In this document: one piece after another, positions 54,532 through 64,000 of the stretch | How positions within the stretch are numbered: position 1 is the stretch's first letter | How the letters are laid out: each line of letters opens with the position of its first letter | From: Entomortierella parvispora | Taxonomy: Eukaryota; Mortierellomycota; Mortierellomycetes; Mortierellales; Mortierellaceae | Length of the DNA: 64,000 nucleotides | Direction of reading: 5' to 3' | Assembly: GCA_963573315.1 (NCBI GenBank) | Contig: OY752151.1 | Coordinates: 1,116,001 to 1,180,000 of the forward strand | The notes under the pieces: model-generated | The model's input: only the letters and a program-made list of their open reading frames with translations | Told to the model about the DNA's origin: nothing | Database searches by the model: none | Program-made: the position numbers and the translations under genes

Positions 54532-54603
54532 TTCCCAGTCCGGGGATCGAACCCGGGCCTTGTCGGTGAGAGCGACAAATCCTGACCACTGGACCAACTA
54601 GGA
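54532..54603 (-). tRNA. tRNA-Glu (anticodon CTC), right arm
   Basis: Identical to the tRNA-Glu at 39147-39218, in opposite orientation, with the same flanking sequence including the downstream T-run (A-run on this strand at 54497-54509). Confidence 0.95.
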
Positions 54604-54748
54604 AGCTGCTTGATGTGAGGAAGAGTTCAAAGACCGGGTGGAACCCATTACTCTTCACCATGTATCACGTGATTAATATTAGCTGGATCACGTGTTTGGT
54701 TCACACCCTTAAGCGTCGGCGCGCCGATGTCTCTTGACAACGCGTCGT

Positions 54749-55485
54749 TTAGTCGCCTTGATACGCGTCCAGCACTCGCTTGTCTGTAACCTTCAAGCTA
54801 TCCTTCCTTGCCACATCAGACCTGTCCCAGTTAAAGCTACCAAAGTCACTGCTGCTACGTCCGTGGGTGCCAGGTTCCTCAGGCCTGCTACGCAGCAGTG
54901 ACCCCAACAGACTTCTCCCAGTCCACAGTCTTCTTGCAGCGGGGTTCCAGATCCCTTTCCGGCCATAGTCCTCGCTGAGTGTAATAAATCTGTCGGTATT
55001 AGGCTTGCGATCGCCATGGTCCTTCCAAACAGTCGCTTGAACATGTCCTTCAGATGTAGTGGTGTGCCAGCCCATGGTAGGCATCCATTACTGTCCATTT
55101 CCTCTCGGGGAGAGCGCCGTAATCTTGATCTTAGTCGTCCTCTCGGTCCAGGTCGTTTTTTCAACAGGTTCCGGCCCTTGATATTACTTGCTCCTCGGAA
55201 TTCATCCATCAGCATCGTCCAGAACGCGTCCATTGACTCCTCCACGAATGTTGGCTCCTCTTTCATGAGCTGTTCGCCTTGCTCCTCCGCTCCCTTCTTC
55301 TCACTCAGCCATCTCTTTTTCTCTCGCATCCAAACTTTTCTGGGTCGGTCACAGGCGTCATCGTCCCCTCCCAACCTTTGCATTGACTCTCCAGCGTTTC
55401 TGGACACCTCCACATGTGAGTCGTATCTTCTTCGTTTGTTTCGCAGACTCGGCTGTAGCTGTCGTCTTACAGATCTGGCCACCAT
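54749..55485 (-). pseudogene. decayed mobile-element-like protein, frameshifted
   Basis: Two overlapping minus-strand frames (55485-54793 and 55084-54749) appear to be pieces of one protein broken by a frameshift. The upstream part is basic and Trp/Glu-rich (RKVWMREKKRWLSEKKGAEEQ ... ESMDAFWTMLMDEF); the downstream part ends HGRSSSDFGSFNWDR...DKRVLDAYQGD. This end is repeated in diverged form at 56249-56434. Repetition, frameshift and position at the edge of a rearrangement suggest a transposable-element protein, but I recognise no transposase or polymerase motif. Confidence 0.5.
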
Positions 55486-55689
55486 GCAGCCATGTACTTC
55501 AACGTGGGCAGCGTCCCGTGCAGTTTCCTGATTCGGTGAGCTCTTTCGTGCAGTCCGAGGTCGGTAAACATACTCCTGGGCTTATTTCGGTTGTGCACAA
55601 TTGTAATTGTCATCCGCCACTCGATTTCTCGCCAGTCCTTTACCTTTGCCTTTGCCTTAGTTCTGTTTTGATTCGCCCATTGGTAGTGC

Positions 55690-55745
55690 GTTTATTTAAA
55701 CTTATTATTATTAATAATAACTTAAATATTTATTTAATATTTTTT
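55690..55745. other. AT-rich segment in the element remnant
   Basis: Almost pure A/T with TTATTATTATTAATAATAA and TTTATTTAATATTTTT, quite unlike its neighbours. It may be an old junction or poly(A)/AT-rich end of a mobile element. Confidence 0.5.
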
Positions 55746-55966
55746 CAGCAATTGACGCAGGTCATCTTCTACCAGCTCGCCTCTGAAAATTGCGTGGTAT
55801 TTCATATCTGTGTGCAGCAGAGAGTCCATGTCCCAAGCGTCCTTGGTATGTCCCTCTTTTTCGACATATGCCATGTTGTTGCCTACGTTGTTCACATGCC
55901 ATCACACACTGATCTTTTCGCCTTGCCGATTGTAAGCCTCCGCTATCGCTGCCCACCAGACTGCAT

Positions 55967-55985
55967 AGGGTGAACATAGTCTCCT
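55967..55985. repeat. 19-bp direct repeat, copy 1
   Basis: AGGGTGAACATAGTCTCCT, identical to 56437-56455 in the same orientation, 470 bp apart. It follows the element-like sequence in both places and may mark element ends. Confidence 0.75.
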
Positions 55986-56248
55986 TTTTTTTTTTCTTGT
56001 CAAAGGTCCCTCGCGAGAGTGGAGTTTATTATCTGTTAATTGTAAGTCGACCGAACGACACGCTTCTGCCCGCGCTCGTTCAACCCAAGGGAAACGGACG
56101 AAATAAGATGCTTGACATCGCACAACCCGTCTATGACGGCCCATGCACCCATGTATCACAAACCCGCGACCTCGTGGGTGGTGTCCCCTGCTTGCCTGAG
56201 CGAAGCTGGGTCCTGTCCTCCAAGTGGCCTTTCATGCTCATTCGTCAC

Positions 56249-56434
56249 TTATTCTCCGAGATCCTTTTCCAAGAAATATTTTACTCCTCCTGTCCGCTCC
56301 ATGACGTTCAACGTCCGCTTGCCTTGGTATGCTTCCAGCACACTCTTGTCTGCGTCCTTCAAGTTGTCTTTCCTCCTTACCACAGCAAACCTGTCCCGGT
56401 TAAAGTTACCAAAGCCACTGCTGCTACGTCCGTG
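56249..56434 (-). pseudogene. second copy of the element protein end
   Basis: The minus-strand frame reads HGRSSSGFGNFNRDR, then RRKDNLKDADKSVLEAYQGK and runs on to a stop at 56249. It matches the end of the pseudogene at 54749-55485 (HGRSSSDFGSFNWDR, KDSLK..DKRVLDAYQG) at most positions. The DNA from about 56313 to 56434 pairs with about 54750-54865, same orientation, clearly related but diverged. Confidence 0.6.
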
Positions 56435-56436
56435 TC

Positions 56437-56455
56437 AGGGTGAACATAGTCTCCT
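56437..56455. repeat. 19-bp direct repeat, copy 2
   Basis: Identical to 55967-55985. Confidence 0.75.
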
Positions 56456-56803
56456 GGCTGTTGCTGTTTGTCTCCCGACCACAAGAGTCTTGAATTGTGT
56501 CACCACGACCGTGTGCAGAATAATAATTTTCCCTGAATAATTCTATCGCAGAATTTTTCAGCAAAATGTCAACGACGATTTTTAAACATTCTCACTAATG
56601 ATCTTCAATCTAAAAAGATTTTTGGGTTCTCCTGATCCCAGACTACATCCAGGGACCTCCAAAACCCGCTTAAAGAGCCCGGAAACCCAAGATCTTGGAA
56701 ACTCATAAATCCTATTTGGATATAAAGATATCCGAAAATCGAAACTGATATCTGAAAAAAAGAGCGAGAAATCTCTCTGATTGGCTAAAAGCCATTGAAT
56801 ACA

Positions 56804-56876
56804 GCCCGGTTAGCTCAATCGGTAGAGCGTCAGACTCTTAATCTGAAGGTTGTGGGTTCGACCCCCACATTGGGCG
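56804..56876 (+). tRNA. tRNA-Lys (anticodon CTT)
   Basis: A complete 73-nt cloverleaf: acceptor GCCCGGT/ATTGGGC, D arm with AGCTCAATCGGTAGAGC, anticodon stem TCAGA/TCTGA around CTCTTAA (anticodon CTT), variable AGGTT, T arm GTGGG-TTCGACC-CCCAC. No intron; TTTTTGTTTT follows as the Pol III terminator. Confidence 0.96.
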
Positions 56877-56921
56877 CTTTTTGTTTTGGCCTGGTATGAT
56901 CGACTCCCGCGTCACCTTGGA

Positions 56922-57537
56922 CGTTGGCGAGAGATCTATCCGCCGACCATGGGGGGACTTTCCTTTTTGGGTAACGGCCGACTTTTCTTCTTTCTTAACC
57001 ACCGAGATCTCCATAGCCGCCGACTTGTTCTTTTTTTAATTTGCTGCCCTCCCACTCTTCACAATCATACCCTCGAGAATGACTAGGCAAGACAAGGGGG
57101 GAGTGACATTTCCAAGGACAAGACAGGGTAGGAACTGGTGAAGGGAAGCGACGTGGAGTCAGGGTTAAGGTGGTCGAGAGAATATGTTCAAGTTACTACG
57201 TGAAGAACTAGAACTGTAACGGAGAACGCGACAGTGTATGATCATAAAACTGGTCGGTGATTAGGTGGTAAATCAAGAAAAAGAAGAAGTCGGCGGATAA
57301 GGATTACAGGGTAGATCGGCGGCTATGGAGATCTCGGTGGTTAAGAAACAGTTCGGGTCGGTGGATTAAGAGAAGAAAAGTCGGTGGTTTACAGAGGGGT
57401 CGGCTGCCAACGGTCGATGGTTAGAGAACAATAGCAGGGTCGACAGATAAGCGTCCCAAAAAGAAAAAAGTCGCCCCAATGGTCGGCCGGAAACAAACCA
57501 ACTTCCATGCTCGGTGGATAGATCTCTCGCAGCAACG
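56922..57537. repeat. fold-back element with long imperfect inverted ends
   Basis: The outer ends (56922-56952 and 57505-57537) are imperfect inverted copies around GAGAGATCTATCCGCCGA/TCGGTGGATAGATCTCTC; inside them 56992-57023 and 57316-57347 are a perfect 32-bp inverted pair (TTCTTAACCACCGAGATCTC and on). The interior of the right half repeats TCGGYGGWTTAAG-like units. It has no coding capacity. Structure suggests a fold-back or MITE-like element, inserted 46 bp behind the tRNA-Lys gene. Confidence 0.7.
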
Positions 57538-58018
57538 AAGGAAGGAAAGAATCTTTCCGTGGACCGCCAGCCTTTTCTTCTCTCTTTTTTTTTGTTAGCT
57601 GCGACCAGCTGGCATCTTCCTTTTTGGATACATAGCAGTCAATCTCGATTTGTTTAACCAAGGACCGTTACCCACCGACTCTCTGCCCTCCAATTGTGAT
57701 CATATTTGAAGAATTCCTCATACGCGACCAGAAACTCGTCCTTCGGAAATTTCTTTTCTCACTGGAATACAGGGAGCACATCAAGGTATGCAGCTTACAG
57801 CAGGTTGGCCCAGATGATTGAGATACACATTATTTCCTCATCAGTCAATAGTTAAACGTTTTTCAACAGAGGAGACACATCAAAGGATATGAGAGGCGCA
57901 GGGCCGTAGTTTAGTTTAAAGGAGTGCGTTCTAAAAGGTGGGTCTCCCTGCCTGAGTAATGGTTCTGCTAGTAAACTCTAGGTGGATATCAAATAAAAAC
58001 ATCGCCTTGTACCCTCCC
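57538..58018. other. intergenic
   Basis: No gene is seen. Separates the fold-back element from the 3' end of the nucleoporin gene. Confidence 0.5.
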
Positions 58019-60318
58019 TTACTTTGCAGTTTGCGCATGCTCGAGCTCCTTGACAACCTCCATAGCAGACTGCTCTTCCTTGACTCTCAAAACAAATCTT
58101 TTGGGTTTTCCGTCTTCAATGCCAAAAATCGTCACGGTGTTCTTTTCACGTTTGGGTCCCATTCCTTGAATGACCCAGCCTAAAGAGAAAAGAAAGACGG
58201 AAAGGTAAGCGCTTGAGAATACTTTGTGCAATTATTTCGGTGAATTTTCAACAAACATACTATTGAGGGTGAGATGTCCAGTTCCAGTCGTTCTCATAAT
58301 CATGCGACGTTTCTTTGTCTCGGTGTTCTCATTGATCCTGAACTGACCCACACCCAAATCCTTGTGCTCGCCATCTTGGAAGGCAAAGAGCTTGGCCTTG
58401 ACCTCGAAGACAGTCTCCTCGCCTTCTTCACCCTCCCGACTATCTACAAGCTCTGACTTTGTATCATCAGGCATTTTTTCGTTGTCGCCACCGCCTTGAC
58501 TGCTTGCAATTGATTGGGGTGTCGGAACTGAAAATCCCGCGAATGGCGCCGGAGTTACCGCCGAAGCGGTAGGGGTGGATGCGGGAGGATTGAATGAGAA
58601 TGGTTTAGGTGTGAAGGTGAACGGATTAGATGTGGTTGTGGTTGTGGTCGAAGCCGAGCTGGAGGCAGGAATAGAGAACAAAGAGGTTTCCTTGGATGCA
58701 GTCGGAAGTGTAAAGCTGAAGGCGCCAGACGTAGCAGGCTTGGGGGCCTCTGGGGCCGAGCTGGAGGCGGGAGCGCCAAAGGAGAATGGCGCCGATCCCG
58801 TCTTCCCGAATCCACCGAAAGCAGGAACTCCGGAGCTAGTTGAGGAAGTAGAGGTCGAGGGCTTATCGATTCCAAAGTTGAAACCAGAAAACTGTGATTT
58901 AGCGGGCTCGTTCTCCTTAATGTTGCCAAGAGGAAGTCCAAAACTCAGTTTAGGTGCCGATCCTGAAGACTGATCCTTGACGAGATCGACCTTTTCATTC
59001 TCCGAGTCATTGATGGAGGCAGATTCGATGAGATCCAGATAATGGTTCTTGACCTGTCGTCGGTGAGATGTGTACTGAGTAAACAGGATAGCCAGGTTCA
59101 TATGCGAATTCTTCTTCAACTCTTTCAAGATCTTTTCCGAAAATTTGTTGTTGAGTTCAGTCAGATCGTTGTTGAGATCTCGGTTCAGATCGTCAATAAC
59201 GGAGGACTCGTCCTTTTTGATCGTCTTTTGGATTGCAAACGGGTTTGAGGATGTCGCCAACGATGACGAGGAGGATCCGAAAGAGAATGAAGACATAGTT
59301 GTTGCTGACTTGCTCGCAGTGTCTTTGATGACAGAAGAAAATAGGGGTGCTGAGGCAGTCTGCTTGGTCGCAGATTCCTTGGGCGCAAACGAGATAGTCG
59401 GCGATGATGGTGCGGGTTTAGTAACAGATTCCTTAACATTGAATTGCGTATTAAATGGAGTGGATGTTGTCGTGGAAGGTTTGCCAAATCCGACAAAAGA
59501 GGCTGTCGATCCTATTTCAATGGAATTCCATTAATTAGCAACGATATTAATCATCCAGTAGTCGTAAGAGGGGTCGACCCTGAGTAATTCACTTACCCCC
59601 AAAAGAAAACATGGGCGCCGCGGTTGTTGCAGTAGACGCTGAGATGCTCGTCTCTGACGGCTTGGGAGAAGCGCCAAACGTAAAAGAGGGAGCAGTGGAC
59701 GCCGAGGTTGCTGACGAAGCCGTTGGAGTCACTCCAAAGGAAAAACCGCCAGAAGTCGAGGCTGGCTGTGAGACTGGAGCCGAGAATGCTGGCGTAGCCC
59801 CAAACGAGAACACAGGAGCAGCAGGCTGCGAAGCTGCAGAGGAAGAGGCGGTTGTCGCCCCGAAAGCGATTCCACCAGAAGAAAGCGATGGCGCTGGGGT
59901 GGAGAATCCAGAGAATCCAGCGAATGGCGAGGGCTTTGGCCCACCTTCAGTAGTCGCGCCTCCAAGCTGTAGGCAGTAAGTAACGAGTTGGAGAGTGGAG
60001 AGTAAGATTCAACGGTCTGCAAGTATACAATGGCATATAGCAATACACACGCCTTGTCATACCTTTCTTCCGCGAGGCGCTTTAATACTGGCATCGAGAG
60101 CACGATAATTAAAATGAAGACAAATTAGATTGGCAACTCATTTATACATTCAGGCATTCAGACATCTAGTTCAACATGACGAGTATCGCTTACACTCGCC
60201 TAGACATCTCGTCGCTTGAGGCCTGCTTGAAGGTGCCCATGACAGCGCTGCTGTCATCGTCCTGGTCCCGATCGTACTCGTCCTTGGTGAGCTGGTTGTC
60301 GTTTCCGCGCTTTGACAT
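58019..60318 (-). CDS. NUP2: Nup2/Nup50-type FG nucleoporin with Ran-binding domain
   Basis: Five minus-strand exons (60318-60194, 60087-60063, 59966-59597, 59511-58261, 58179-58019) join in frame to 643 aa. Nup2/Nup50 sits at the nuclear basket, binds importin-alpha and Ran, and speeds import-complex disassembly. Evidence: N-terminal importin-binding type segment (MSKRGNDNQLTKDEYDRDQ ... GTFKQASS, then RVIKAPRGRK restored by two splices), a central region of repeated FSFG/FxFG (at least ten FG dipeptides) in Ser/Ala/Pro/Thr spacers, a Nup50-like helical segment (NLAILFTQYTSHRRQVKNH), and a C-terminal RanBP1-type domain (FEVKAKLFAFQDGEHKDLGVGQFRINEN ... RMIMRTTGTGHLTLN). Exon 2 encodes only nine residues. 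Confidence 0.92.
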
Positions 60319-60843
60319 GATTGACGGTTGGTGTGGGACCTAAGCAAGGAACGAGGCCGAGCGTCAGTGGAATCGCGCCCAGTTTGTCAAAGAGGGCGGG
60401 TACTGACAGGTGGAATGAATAAGCAAGACCAGATCATTGGGCTTTACCTTTGATGGGGAGTGGGGACAGACAGACAATCAAATCAATCAACAAGAAAGAG
60501 ATGCAAAGTAATCAAAAAAAAAAGAGAGAAAAAACATTGGAAATGGTGGCAACGCGCGAGTTGTGAACGCCAACATTTTATTTTTATTCTAGGTAATTAA
60601 TCGCGATAGTTGATCGCGGTGACTGCTCGACCCCCTCGAAGGACAGACCAGATCTCCAGTGAGGCACCCGATCAGAGAAAGGGTCAAAGGGGCAAGAAGG
60701 GCAAGAACGCACTCATTCATTCATTCGTCCATTCATTTATTCATTCATTCATTCGCCTCGTCCGCTTTGTCCATTCACCTTGGTCCTTGGTTGTTAGTTC
60801 AGTAGTTCAGTATACCAACAAAAAAGGGGCCCCAAGACTGCAA

Positions 60844-61359
60844 ATGTTTCCTACCTCAAGAGTCCTTTCTGCCACATCGCGGTCCCGGCAGCTCGCTGGT
60901 GTCTTATTTCAATCCCGAGGACTGGCCTTGTCGCTGCAAGATTATAATGTCGTTCTGGAAAAGGTATGGACTCTTGTTGGCCCTGATCCGTGAGAAGATC
61001 AGTGCTTCTTTTGTACACCTCACTGACATTCTCCGCGCTCTGATCTGCAGCGGCAGGAGCATCATGACGATCGGGGTCGTATCCGTTGTAACCAGATCGA
61101 GGGCATCGGCAGCAAGAGTCTGCCTGTCCGTGCGCTGTCCTCGCTACTGTCGGGGGCGACGACGTCGACACTGGTCTACGAGTGTCCTGTGCAAACGCGG
61201 AAGCAAAGGCAGGTGACGGCAGTCAATAATAATAATAATGGCATCACTTGCACGCAAGACATCAAAGCTGATTTGCAAGAAAAGAAAGAAAAAAAAAAGG
61301 GTCTCGCACCCACTCTTCACCAGTCTTCACCAGTCTTCACCTGCTTGTTCACCCACTGA
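60844..61359 (+). CDS. hypothetical protein, possible mitochondrial presequence
   Basis: A two-exon model (60844-60963 and 61051-61359) gives 142 aa. I recognise no family. The start MFPTSRVLSATSRSRQLAGVLFQSRG is Arg/Ser-rich without acidic residues, like a mitochondrial targeting sequence. The second exon continues in frame, with an Asn run (NNNNN) and a Lys/Glu run near the end, which may be read-through rather than the real C-terminus; another splice could end it earlier. It starts 526 bp from the nucleoporin start, divergent. Confidence 0.4.
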
Positions 61360-61608
61360 CCGACTGAACAGCCCAGCGGACGGACGTTCTCTTTTCCCGC
61401 TTCTCTTCTCTTTTCTTTTCCTTTTCTTCTCTCAACACTCTCCCCGCACTCACTTCCTCCCTCTCTCTCTTTCTCTTGAAACTCATCGTTCACTTGCAGA
61501 ATCACAGCAAACAGCCACCGCCTCATTCCACAACCACTACAACTCCAACAGCACCGCCTCTTCCGCCGCACGTACTCACACCACACCCCCCACAAGAGCA
61601 TCCACACA

Positions 61609-64000
61609 ATGCCTGAAAAAGTAGCCCTCATTGGGTCCGGAAACTGGTAATGCCTTCTCATTCCTCTGCGACATCCCCACAGCAAGCGACACTCGACCTT
61701 CAGCCTTGGCCGCTGGCCTTGTCCGCACGCGTATTGAAAAGCAGTTCGAAAAGAATGTGTCTCCCAAAACGGGAGAGAGGACAGACCTTCCCTTCCGGGT
61801 GCATGTTTGAAATGGGTCGAACGCAATCTTGGCAGTAATGGACTAATGCTCACCCATCCCATCTGTTCTCATGGTTATCCTGCAGGGGTTCGGCCGTTGC
61901 AAAGATCGTTGGCGGCAATGTCCAGAACTTTGAGCATTTCGACAAAGAGGTCAAGATGTGGGTCTTCGAGGAAAAAGTTGACGGACAGAACCTGACTGAT
62001 ATCATCAATACAAAGCACGAAAACGTCAAGTAAGTTACGTGTCGATGGGATGGGCCGATCTGTTCAAGGAAGTAATAGCCGGGTCGTGTGGATGTGTGTG
62101 CGCGTTGGACGTGTCTTTGCTCTGAAAAAGAAGGTTGTGGGGTTGGTTGGTTATTTGCTTCTCTTTTGTTCTTCCTTTCAGCATTTTTTTTTGGTGGGGT
62201 AAAAAAAAAATCAATCTTCACAGGGTCAACACAATGCAAGCTGGAAGCTGAAGGAAGAAAAAAAAAAGTGGATACGCGAAGCGAACTTTACCGGATGCCT
62301 TTTGCTTTCTTGCGCACAGCAGACGGCTGGCGCTTTTCGCCTTATCTCTCTTTCTCCCACCAATCACCACAATGCTTTACGCGGCTGCACAACTGGACAT
62401 GCTGGGGCAAAAAAACAAAACCGCGATATCGAACACTTCGTTTTCCGATGCTTGATATGGCAAAGGGACGTTGTAGGTATTTGGGCGCAATGGATTTGCA
62501 TGGGTGGCACAGAGCCGTGGTAGATTTGTCATTTACGGAAATCTGGGGAGAGATATGGAGGGTCGGCAGGCTTGCAATGCAGAGACAAACGCGCCGTGAT
62601 GCTCCATTTGTACGTGGTATCAGTTGACTAACATGTTCATTTGGCTTCTATTAGATACTTGCCCGGAATAGCGCTTCCAGAGAACATTGTTGCGTGTCCA
62701 GATCTCATCAAGACCTGTGAAGATGCCACCATGCTCGTATTTGTCGTTCCTCATCAGGTAAGACTGCGACTCGGAAATCTGAAGGCTGGTTGATTCATTG
62801 TTTTTAATGGGCGCGTCAGAGTGTGGTTGCTTGAGCAGTGTAACGATCTGTTTCTGGATATATAATGAAGACACCCAGACTGGAACCCGAAAAACCTCAG
62901 GATTGCACCACTACATTGCTCTCTCTTGTGCTTTCACATGCGTCGTTTTGGATTGTGAATTGTCTCAGCTGGAATTCTTTTTCCTGGTTATGGATTGAGA
63001 CCGAAGCACACCATAGCCTACACATGTCAGCAGGAAGACCAACCGGCGCGTTTTGTCAATAGTGATAGGAGCACTGCAGCCCACGAGTGTTCACTCCTGT
63101 CCCGCCAGTGCAGCAGTTTTCGAATCGGTTGACTAATGTACATTATAACACCTTGTTTAGTTTGTTGCTGGCGTCTGCAAACAATTGAAGGGTAAGATTC
63201 CAAAGAATTGCAAGGCCATCTCACTCATCAAGGGCATTGATGTCAACGAAGACGGCTTCCGGTTGATCTCGGACATGATTCAAGATGCTCTTGGAGTTCG
63301 CTCTTGTGTATTGAGCGGCGCCAATATTGCAAGCGAGGTCGCAGAGGGAAGGTTCTGCGAGACAACAATCGGCTACAGGAACAAGGCGGATGGAGAGCTC
63401 TTCCAGGATATCTTTCATACTCCTAATTTTCGCGTCAACATTGTCGACGATGTCATTGGCGTGGAATTGTGTGGAGCCCTCAAGAACATTATTGCCATTG
63501 GAGGAGGCCTTGTGGATGGACTCAAGTAAGAAACTTCCCCTCCGTTCTTTTTTTCGTTTGCCTCTTTTATTTTTTGTAATCTTCAATGTCTTTTAACAGA
63601 TGCTTTAACTATTTGTTCTCTTTATACTTACCGCACTATCAGACTTGGTGACAATACAAAGGCCGCCATCATTCGTATTGGATTGTACGAGATGCGCAAG
63701 TTCTCTCAAATGTTTTACAAGGACGTCAAGGACACAACGTTTTTCGAATCGTGCGGTGTTGCAGATTTGATCACAACTTGCGCTGGTGGTCGTAACCGCA
63801 AAGTGGCCGAGGCTCATGTGACGACTGGCAAGTCGTTCGATGTCTTGGAGCAAGAGATGTTGAATGGACAAAAGTTGCAGGGTACCTCTACCGCCAAGGA
63901 CATGTACAACATTCTGTCCAAGAAAGGGCTCTGCCACGAGTTTCCATTAATGACGGTCATCTACAGGATCTGTTATGAGGACGTACCTCCCATCAAAATT
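61609..64000 (+). CDS. GPD1: NAD-dependent glycerol-3-phosphate dehydrogenase, 3' end outside window
   Basis: Five exons are visible (61609-61646, 61886-62029, 62655-62757, 63161-63525, 63643 to the window end), about 336 residues. The enzyme reduces dihydroxyacetone phosphate to glycerol 3-phosphate with NADH, feeding glycerol (osmoprotection) and lipid synthesis. The first splice completes the Rossmann motif GSGNWGSAVAKI; later are [49 protein letters not shown] with the catalytic Lys, and [11 protein letters not shown]. The second intron is about 625 bp, much longer than the others in the window, and the first exon codes for under 13 residues. The N-terminus shows no targeting peptide. The gene is incomplete because the window ends. 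Confidence 0.93.

Larger units (their letters stand above)
51714..54725. repeat. right arm of 3.0-kb inverted duplication
   Basis: Reverse complement of 39025-42036. Homopolymer lengths agree (11 G at about 52320, 13 A at about 54497). The inner end is at the TAA of the 67-aa gene, the outer end is GGCGCGCC at 54718-54725, followed immediately by mobile-element-like sequence. Confidence 0.95.

Noticed and set aside
39025-54725. Interpretation as a class II transposon with 3-kb terminal inverted repeats
   Set aside because: No transposase, no target-site duplication that I can see at the outer ends, and host-type genes plus a tRNA inside the arms; duplication is simpler.
1-64000. CRISPR arrays, bacterial operons or riboswitches
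   Set aside because: No regularly spaced identical repeats with unique spacers and no bacterial-type gene organisation; the window is eukaryotic nuclear DNA.

Overview
The window is nuclear DNA of an intron-rich fungus. The coding genes are broken by short GT-AG introns (mostly 60-150 bp, one of about 580 bp in the last gene), there are no operons, and two eukaryotic cytosolic-type tRNA genes are present. The gene set (Spt6, Alg2, Afg1, a Pps1-like phosphatase, a Nup2/Nup50-type nucleoporin, NAD-dependent Gpd1, several F-box/leucine-rich proteins, ALDH7, EIPR1) and the compact structure would suit an early-diverging fungus such as Mortierellomycotina or Mucoromycota. That placement is inference; I ran no search.

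Region 1 to 38.5 kb is ordinary gene-dense housekeeping DNA. In order: a small basic protein, a THEM6-like thioesterase, ALG2 (N-glycan precursor mannosyltransferase), SPT6 (transcription elongation), an F-box protein, AFG1 (mitochondrial ATPase), a second F-box protein, two minisatellite blocks, a beta-lactamase-like serine hydrolase, a CLC chloride/proton antiporter, a glutathione S-transferase, an ALDH7-type aldehyde dehydrogenase, an EIPR1-like WD40 protein and a large Pps1-like dual-specificity phosphatase. I worked out exon boundaries by reading-frame continuity across GT-AG introns; they are given in each entry.

Region 38.5 to 54.7 kb is different. A 3,012-bp segment (39025-42036) is repeated in opposite orientation at 51714-54725, with no length difference and only two base differences that I could see, both at the arm edges. 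Each arm carries a tRNA-Glu(CTC) gene and three short genes whose proteins (67, 68 and 86 aa) share a C-terminal signature ending AY-x-x-SRS, each behind a TATA box. The 9.7 kb between the arms carries four unrelated-length proteins sharing a short Cys/His-rich motif (putative metal-binding), a secreted 76-aa protein with a WAP-like eight-cysteine pattern, and an F-box protein. This is the best candidate for an undescribed system: two fast-evolving families of small proteins in a potentially invertible cassette.

Region 54.7 to 57.6 kb holds decayed mobile-element sequence abutting the right arm, a tRNA-Lys(CTT) gene and a fold-back inverted-repeat element. From 58.0 kb ordinary genes resume: a Nup2/Nup50-like FG nucleoporin with a Ran-binding domain, a short unrecognised gene, and GPD1, which runs off the right end of the window.
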